Shown here piece by piece: positions 57,251 through 64,000 of a stretch of DNA of 64,000 nucleotides. The number at the start of each line of letters is the position of its first letter. Positions within the stretch are counted from its first letter, which is position 1. This DNA is from Lepeophtheirus salmonis (taxonomy: Eukaryota > Arthropoda > Copepoda > Siphonostomatoida > Caligidae). The stretch spans positions 20,612,363 through 20,676,362 of the forward strand of contig NC_052135.2 of assembly GCF_016086655.4 (NCBI RefSeq), in the 5' to 3' direction. Position numbers and translations under genes: made by a program. The notes under the pieces were generated by a model. That model had not been told where the DNA came from. It was given only the letters and a program-made list of their open reading frames with translations, and ran no database searches.

Positions 57251-59139
57251 ATCTTAATTTTTAGTTACTTTTTTCATCCAAAAAATGCATATAATTTACA
57301 ACCTTATGCCTTGATGTTGTTGACTCAGTTGCACAAATTAGAATTACATTTAATTCAACTAATTCAGACATCATAGCTTCTTATGTATAATTTGTTACAC
57401 GTTTTTCACCTGTAAAATAATCCTTTTACAACTCATTTTTATATATTTTTTTAAATTACAAAAAACCCTTCTTTAATGACATTTTTTTCTTTTTTTTTTT
57501 GCTTTCTGCATAAAAAGCAGTTTTTTAATGAAAAAGTACGATAGTTGGATAAATACTTTTTATAATTTTAGTATTGATTATTTTAATTAAAAATTTAAAA
57601 AAGGTAATTTTTTTAATTAATAATATATAGAAACATTTTATAAGATATGTTTCATGTTTTATTTTGACTTATGGTATAAATATCTATCTATCTTACACTT
57701 CTTATAATAGCAAACCATAAATACCTGTAGTTCTAGTACTATTCGTAAAATTAGTTAGAAGTCTTGTATCTCTTAACCGTTTTTCAAAAAAGAGAAAGGA
57801 CTAGAATTGGCACTCTGTAGAGTGCAAACTTCTATATGAAATCATTTTCCTAATCATTAACATTCATTTCTGTTGTATATTATTATTCAAAAGTTTGAAT
57901 GTTGAAAATTTGGTGACCTTTTTTATTACCTTGATTTTTATCCCTTTTCTTTATTTTTTATTATGAAGCGCAGTACTTTGGCTACACAAGCTCGTTGCTT
58001 CATTGGTATTTCTTAGATTAAATAGTCACTAAGATATTAAGCGCAAACTCAGCAATAAGTTCTCAGAAGATATAAAAATAAACTTTCTATATAAATAAAG
58101 AAACCCAAATACATTCTAGCAATAAGTTCTTATGTATAAATTGGTAAAAGCAATCAAAAGCTAAAAATAATTCAGTATTCTTCTATAAATTGGAGTAATA
58201 ATCTAATTTTTTGATATTATAACTCCTGTTTCAATTTTTTTTTTCAATCAAAACTTTTTGAAATGGCAAAATTACTGATTTTTTAACAATTAAATCCTTC
58301 TCCCCAACTCTTACACATTTATATGTCTATAGGTAATGAAAAAATCGAAAAGGTTTCATTCAAGTTTAAATATGTATTTCACATTCAAAAAATTAAAAAG
58401 AGGCAGAATAGAAGAGCAACTGCACAAAAAATGCACCGTAAGTTGTAATACACTATAAGGTGGAACTTTTTTTAAATAATCTTTTTACATCTGCTTGTAA
58501 ATCTCATTATATATTTATTAAATGTATTTTCCTTATTAAGACTCTTATATATATTTAATTTCAAAATTTTACATTTATTAATTTGTACATACGACAATTT
58601 AATATACTAAAATTTAAAAAATCTCAAATTAATTGATTTATGATCACGTTTAGAATCCTTATTACTTTTTAAAGCACTACAAATTATATACAAGCAAAAA
58701 ATTTACATATTTAATTAAAAAATAAACTTTTTAGGAAAAAAGTTATTATTATTAATAGATAAAATAAATAGTTTCTTTTATATAACCTTATGTACATCCA
58801 AAATTTGTAAAATAATTAGTTTATTAAAATATTTATATTAATCATGGCATTATGAGCTACTTACAGAAGTACCTGGGATTGCTTGGACTTAAAAGTGGTT
58901 GACAACAAACAGAAAAGACAAACTTTGAGTATTAATATAAAAAATTACTCCCCTTATCCCCCTAATTGCAAACACAGACATTAAAGAACTTTTTTTTAAA
59001 CAATATTTGTAGTACTTCTTAAGATATATATACTCTTTTTAATAACAACTTTTCAACATCCAACATAAAACTGATTTTATTTATATATATATATTTCTTT
59101 TTAAAGTAAGGATAAAATCCCAATATTTTTTTTAAATTT
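57251..59139. other. Non-coding AT-rich stretch
   Basis: Very AT-rich; an AT dinucleotide run lies near 59081-59093. No gene recognised. Confidence 0.5.
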
Positions 59140-59240
59140 ATATACACACATACAGTTCAATATTTCATAGACATATTGAAATCCATTATATGCTTTGTAT
59201 TCAAAAATGTAGGATGAGTTAAGGAACTCAAGAATTTTAG
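59140..59240 (+). repeat. Family 1 fragment, 5' end only
   Basis: GTTCAATATTTCATAGACAT, TATATGCTTTGTATTCAAAA and AAGGAACTCAAGAATTTTAG match the 5' third of the family. The rest is missing. Confidence 0.7.
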
Positions 59241-59454
59241 CTAGAGGGCGTGGAAGCAAATTTTCCCAGTTATAATAACATAATAGACTTATTTTTAACT
59301 GATTTAATATATATATATGAATCAAATTTGATTTGATTTAGTCTCTAATAGAAGCAAGGACAACCTCAATCCAGTCCCTGAAGCTGGTACATGCTTAGAC
59401 AATTTTTTTGATCAGGGTACTTGAGCTAGATTTTGGAGATGGTGAAATTCAGGT

Positions 59455-59780
59455 AATCCATATTTCATTGTGTGGCTACATTTGTGCTGCCATCAATGGC
59501 ACCTTCCTAAATGTAATCAAGGGGGGTTCAAGTGTGGAGATAACGGAGGGAACATTTCCTTGGGTCTGTTTTGGTAGCGGAACTCCACTATCATGAGCTA
59601 TGGACGTTCCTTTGCTAAAGTGCTTAGCATGTTTTTTATTGTGGATGGTCCTCGCATTGATCCCAAAGATGGTAGCGATGTCTTTTTGGGTTATATGCGT
59701 TTTAAACAAATCGGATACACAACGCTTTTTAGCTTACTGTTCATTGATTTTGAGGCTGATTCAAAACAAAACTACATCAA
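59455..59780 (-). pseudogene. Possible transposase N-terminal helix-turn-helix fragment
   Basis: The minus-strand frame (ATG at 59709) reads THITQKDIATIFGINARTIH followed by NKKHAKHFSKG and GVPLPKQTQG. KDIATIFGINARTIHN fits a helix-turn-helix (alternating helix, Gly turn, recognition helix). The basic, Pro-containing linker is what a Tc1/mariner-type protein has after its first DNA-binding helix set. No DDE motif follows. Two plus-strand frames (86 and 65 aa) overlap and look like by-products. Alternative: a chance match in a slightly GC-richer patch. Confidence 0.4.
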
Positions 59781-60639
59781 ACAAAGCTTCTTTATAACAC
59801 AATCACATTGTGATAAAAAAATCACTCAACATCTTACTAAAAAAATGCATTAAAATGCTATTAAATTGACCAAAATTGTGTTGTTCTTTTACAGGGTATA
59901 GTTCAGATTTTATCGCCTTTAGTAAGTTAAGGAATCTAGCTTGTTTTTTTTTTAATATTAAAGATAGAATCAAAGTTAACTTTATGATGAGTGAGAACAT
60001 AGAGTAATAAATCGAGTCTATAATACCAATGTGTTTTTAATAAATATTGAAGGGGTTATAGAAGAAAGAAATGGCCAAACCCTCTATGCAATGATACATA
60101 ATTAAATATTAACGCAGATTTTTCATTAAAATGTTTGTCTCGTTTAAAAAAAACGATTAAGCTATCGATTAATTGAAGTTATTTTTTCATTAAAGTCATT
60201 GCCTTAAATTATTTTATTTATGACTTTATTATTATTATTAGGACCCTTTTTTTTATTGTGAATATACATATTTTTGTACTAAATATTCTACATGAATCAA
60301 ACTTATTTGAATGCAACTATGGGAAGCGAGTAAAATTAATCTCAATATATATAATTGTACTTTTTCATTTTTATTATTTATTACCATTTTGGCATATATT
60401 TTATAGCCGAAATTGCATTGTTTTTGCATTTTATTTTATTTTTAAGAATTCGGCTTCATTTACATAATTGTTTAGGGCGTGAATATGAACATTGCTTCAA
60501 GTATTGTATATGTCCGTTTATTTTCTGTTATGAAATTTTTTTACTGATCAGTTGAGAATCAAATTGGTTTTTCAAAACATATGAAGAGAGGAAATTTTCA
60601 TAAGATCATATAAAAACCCCAATTAATTTATTTACCTCA
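59781..60639. other. Non-coding AT-rich spacer
   Basis: Frames at 60258-60555 are hydrophobic, AT-driven and motif-free. Confidence 0.5.
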
Positions 60640-60748
60640 TAACGACATACAAGTCAATATTTCATATACATATTTGAGTTAGTTATACACTTTGTATTCA
60701 AATTTATGGAATGATTTATTATACCCAAGAGTTTTAGCTATATATTTT
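60640..60748 (+). repeat. Family 1 fragment, 5' end only
   Basis: AAGTCAATATTTCATATACA, TATACACTTTGTATTCAAAT and ATACCCAAGAGTTTTAGCTA match the 5' third of the family, as at 59140. Confidence 0.75.
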
Positions 60749-60964
60749 TTTTTACACATAGGTATTACATTAGTCAAAAATCATAAAAGTTTTTATCTGA
60801 ATTTAATAATTGAAAATATTTTAAGTTTATTTACAACAACATAGGAAGAGTAGAAAAAAGAAAAACAGGAAAGAGGGTTTCGATCGTGTTCTGAAAAGTA
60901 AACGTTAGTAAATACTCTATATTAAAATATTCATATTGTGTATAATACTATTACTTATTAGTAT

Positions 60965-61640
60965 TTCCCTTTGATCGAAAGGGAGCCGAGAATTAATATC
61001 GCTTCAGAGACGTAATGACAAAGCCATGGAGGGAGTTCCTGGTTCTTGTGCTTCACAACGTATATTATGCCTTGCACTTTCAAGATTAGCCACTCAATTT
61101 TCCACCTATCCTGATACAGGGAGGAAGTTACAATGAGTCTATCCGAGGGATTGATCTTACATGAAAGTTTCTCCAGACTTCCTCCTCCACCATCCTTAGG
61201 ATCGGAGAATTTTTATACTCCTACTGTTCAGTCGAGGATTATAATTAAGTGGTTTGTTTGAACCTAGTAAAGGGATGGCATTCTGAATTATAGAGATCCA
61301 TAATGGGTATATCTTCTTACAATGATGACCCGATCTTTTCACCACTCCAAACATTTCAGATGGACTCCTTCAGATCCGTTTAACAAAATGAAAACCAATC
61401 CGTTGTAAGAATTTTGTTTTTATTTTAATTGCCCAAAAATCACCAGAGCTTCTGAGTCGTTTTAACCACGAGATATTCAGCACCTCCCACATCCCTTCTA
61501 TGTGCGTAAAACCAAGACCCCAGCGAGTTGTTGAAGCATTAATCCTCGACCTTGAATGTATGTTCTTGCATACCCCCATACTCAATCATCCCTTAATTTA
61601 TATACGTTCTCACATAACTTAGAATGAGCAGTGGGAATGC
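60965..61640 (-). pseudogene. LINE C-terminal region fragment
   Basis: The minus-strand frame at 61370-61585 reads GVCKNIHSRSRINASTT, then RWGLGFTHIEGMWEVLNISW (residues 21-40) and LKRLRSSGDFWAIKIKTKFL. This matches the F-W-x-K--KI-R-L------GGLG---I-----AL---W--RL segment that lies after the reverse transcriptase palm and thumb in L1-like LINEs. Further down, frames between about 61300 and 60980 (NPSDRLIVTSSLYQDRWKIE) are open in part but not identified. The region is GC-richer than its surroundings. The piece at 29880-31290 covers the neighbouring part of the same kind of protein, so both may derive from one LINE lineage. Confidence 0.62.
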
Positions 61641-61964
61641 CAATGCTCGATGATGAGCTTCTCTATACCATCTTTTATAGAGTGCGGTTTATCTTCTAGC
61701 AGGTGTGACGCCATCAATCCTTTCTGATCCGTTGATATAATATACAGGAGAATATTGGAAAGTCTTTGATTAAATATTCCGGTGAGTATTTTATTTTAGG
61801 TATTCAAGAGAGAAAAAGTTATGTATCTTTTAATGACAAACTTTGACTTGTTCTTCTGTAGGACTAAAGTTGAGGATCCAGCGCTCAGGAAGTCAGGAAC
61901 AAAACCATTCTGAGTTTTGGCTATAGTTAAAAAATTGATTTGGGTTAAAAACTTAAATGAGCCC
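61641..61964. other. Spacer with a possible family 2 trace
   Basis: GGACTAAAGTTGAGGATCCA near 61861 resembles the middle of family 2 in reverse, but is too short to call. Nothing else recognised. Confidence 0.4.
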
Positions 61965-62168
61965 CAATATGGTTTTTGAAATAAAACCTGTCAATTTCTA
62001 ATTGAAACGATTAATTTTGGCTACTTTTTGTGCAATTTGTGGCGCTTCTAAAGGGCTAATTAAGAATAATTTGGTGAAATAAATTGTGTCGAATAAAACA
62101 AATGTTATTTGCACTCAATTTTAAGAAAAATAATTCTAGATTGCTTTTGTGTTGATGGGCCACAACTA
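61965..62168 (+). repeat. Family 1 interspersed repeat, 3' half
   Basis: CGATTAATTTTGGCTACTTT, TTGTGCAATTTGTGGCGCTT, CTAAAGGGCTAATTAAGAAT, CTCAATTTTAAGAAAAATAA and CTTTTGTGTTGATGGGCCAC, in order. Confidence 0.85.
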
Positions 62169-63519
62169 TTCTTCACTAAATAGTCATCCTATATTTGAAC
62201 AACAAAGAGCAAAAAGGACGATAAAAATGGATTTTCCATATATAAATTATTCCTTAGCTTTAGGGTGGGATTAGAATGGACAATATATCCAAGAGGCGAG
62301 TAAAGTATATAAAGAAGAAGAAATTACTTATTAAGAGATGATGAAAGGGATTAAGGAATATTGACAAAAGAAAAGGCATTACTACATAATATATACCTAC
62401 TTATAATTGAGAAAAATATTTAATTAATCCATCCTGAAAAAAGTGTATAATCTAACTATAAAAAAATTTTGAAGTGGCAATAATCGTATACTTTTCAAAT
62501 TCTTGGAATCTGAATCTGATTTAGTAACAGTTCAAATCCATATAAAAAACAAAAAAATCGTAAAAGTGTATTATTAAGCTTGTAAATCCTAAGCATTTCT
62601 TAGTGGGCGAGTTGTATTATTGTTGGCAACTTGAACAGTATTTTTTTAAATTTTCTAATGATGTTGAGCCAATACATTGGTTCTTACAATTTATATTTAG
62701 ATTTTATCTTCCAAAGAATGAAAAAATAAAAAACCACCCTTTAGTTTGCAAACAACAACAAAACTTGCACCCTAAAAAAGACACAAGATATACATCCTTA
62801 TAAATATGTATATATTTGTTGACTTATGACTCTCTGTTACCTACAGACTATAGTGTAGATTGATTAAATTGATTTTTGGTATGTGAGCCTTGTGGAAGGT
62901 AGTTTACTTATTTTAATGATTCAAGTGACACAGAGTGTTGATAATAAATACAATTATTTTTTCCAACTTTGGTGCTTTTGAAAAAAATATATTTTACACG
63001 TAAGGGTTGGAGTTATAACGTTCTATATGTATCTTTCTCTATTAAGTCACTCTTCTTTATCGATGGGCTGGGGAAAATGTATAAGAAAATAACAATCTTA
63101 AGTTTATTAAAGAAAAAACAGTTGGCTTTATATTTTATTTTATAACGTTCATTTTTGATAGATCGTAGTATGATAATATTACTCCCTTAAAGAAGTATTC
63201 GTATTTTCCTTTTCCGTTATTTTGGAAGAATGTGTTATAAAATTATATTATAGCCGTTTATATTTAAAAATATAATAGTAATATTATCCTAACACCTATG
63301 CTATTTTGTATTATGTAGAAGATTTCCTCTCTATAGCTGTAATTCATTTTCCCCCTCCAAAAGACAACCGATGTTAATATGCGTATTATTGAAATATTAT
63401 CATAGGTCTTGCTCCTTTTGTACAAAATTCCCTCCCTAAATAAACACTAGAGTTGTCTAAAATATTACCCAAGTTAACTAGTTGGAAATCTGAAGTTTTT
63501 TTTTTTTTTTTCCCAAGGC
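62169..63519. other. Non-coding AT-rich spacer
   Basis: The 66-aa frame at 62603 has no motif. Nothing recognised. Confidence 0.5.
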
Positions 63520-63655
63520 TATTATCATTATTCTTTAATTCTGGAAGAGAGAGAATCTAAACACTAATACGTATTGTCAGGGAAACTAACAATTTCCTGG
63601 GAGTTATGAGTATCAGTCCTTGTTTGAATGATAGTACAATTGAGTAGCGCTTGCA
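63520..63655 (-). repeat. Family 2 fragment, 3' end, minus
   Basis: TATTATCATTATTCTTTAAT, TTCTGGAAGAGAGAG and GTTATGAGTATCAGTCCTTG with GTTTGAATGATAGTACAATTG resemble the 3' and middle parts of family 2 in reverse. Confidence 0.55.
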
Positions 63656-63774
63656 ATTCATCCAAAATAAATTTGTGAGAGTAATTGTTAGTGATGTAAA
63701 TCGTGGGTTTTTTTTACTGGCCCTTCTTTTTGGAATTGGTAATTTGAAAGTTGAAATTTCATTTCCTTAGCTGT

Positions 63775-64000
63775 TCTGATTATTATTTAACTCCAAAGTA
63801 GTGAACTTCCTTTCATACCACATTCAATTATATTCAAAACGGAAATTAACCTTAAGGATTTGTTGCAGAGCTATAATTGTGAGTCCTTGTTGGACTTAGA
63901 GTAGAATTGAGGATCGACATCGGGATAACTCTTGCCATTGTCTCTGTTATTTCCTTCTCCCCACATTCCTTGTCACAGCTGATCTCCTCAAAAATATTCT
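63775..64000 (-). repeat. Family 2 interspersed repeat, minus copy running off the window
   Basis: AACCTTAAGGATTTGTTGCA, AGCTATAATTGTGAGTCCTT, GTTGGACTTAGAGTAGAATT, GAGGATCGACATCGGGATAA, CTCTGTTATTTCCTTCTCC and TTGTCACAGCTGATCTCC. The copy continues past 64000. Confidence 0.8.

Noticed and set aside
59593..59853. 86-aa plus-strand frame as a gene
   Set aside because: It overlaps a minus-strand helix-turn-helix-like frame and shows no motif of its own.
63640..63760. LINE-like reading (IQNKFVRVIVSDVN) on plus
   Set aside because: Too short; the surrounding sequence is better explained by family 2 in reverse, so the match may be chance.
1..64000. A novel multi-gene system (defence, biosynthetic or symbiotic)
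   Set aside because: No set of intact neighbouring genes exists; the protein-like segments are broken transposon parts.

Overview
The window looks like AT-rich, gene-poor animal DNA that is heavily colonised by transposons. No intact host gene, tRNA, rRNA or CRISPR array was recognised. Almost every readable protein segment is a decayed transposase or retroelement fragment. The many mariner/Tc1 remnants, a piggyBac, a THAP/P-element-like transposon, CR1-like LINE pieces and a Gypsy polyprotein fragment fit an arthropod. The repeat style suggests a parasitic copepod such as a sea louse. That species guess is an inference from memory, not shown by the sequence.

Layout. 1-10 kb: a 98-bp tandem duplication, a Tc1-like transposase pseudogene on the minus strand (about 2062-2794), and many copies of a short interspersed repeat (here family 2), including a tail-to-tail pair at 7225-7765. 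10-20 kb: a P-element-like THAP transposase broken by only two stops (10662-11621, minus), a hAT-like MITE (12383-12663), a mariner helix-turn-helix fragment, a mariner C-terminus, and a piggyBac pseudogene (18761-19878) that lacks its central catalytic region and is flanked by 29-nt inverted repeats. 20-34 kb: a LINE reverse transcriptase with YADD motif (22190-22931, minus), Gypsy protease/integrase fragments (24035-25200), a CR1/jockey-like reverse transcriptase (28060-28680), a second LINE C-terminal region (29880-31290), and a 484-bp hAT-like MITE with a perfect 8-bp target-site duplication (32869-33352). 34-64 kb: a largely featureless 3.6-kb stretch, a mariner C-terminus (37708-37925), another CR1-like reverse transcriptase (about 40990-41700, minus), Tc1/mariner fragments near 44.8, 53.6, 55.3 and possibly 59.6 kb, a LINE C-terminus at 46170-46538, a LINE fragment at 60965-61640, and scattered repeat copies to the window end.

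Four interspersed repeat families without coding capacity recur. Family 1 is about 340-380 bp, with one end like CAATATTTCATAGACATAT and the other like TTTTGTGTTGACGGGCCAC; about a dozen copies. Family 2 is about 300-400 bp, with core motifs such as ATTAGATTAGCTG and CTCTGAGTCCAACAAGG; about a dozen copies. Family 3 is a hAT-like MITE with ends TAGTGTTG and repeated GGTCTGAAAAT or GACCGATCT motifs; five copies. Family 4 is a weaker pair near 17.1 and 25.6 kb.

No genes here appear to work together. The window reads as a graveyard of at least six transposon superfamilies. I found no convincing novel biological system; the most informative items are the dated hAT-like MITE insertion, the piggyBac remnant with its palindromic inverted repeats, the relatively young P-like element, and the two abundant unclassified repeats.
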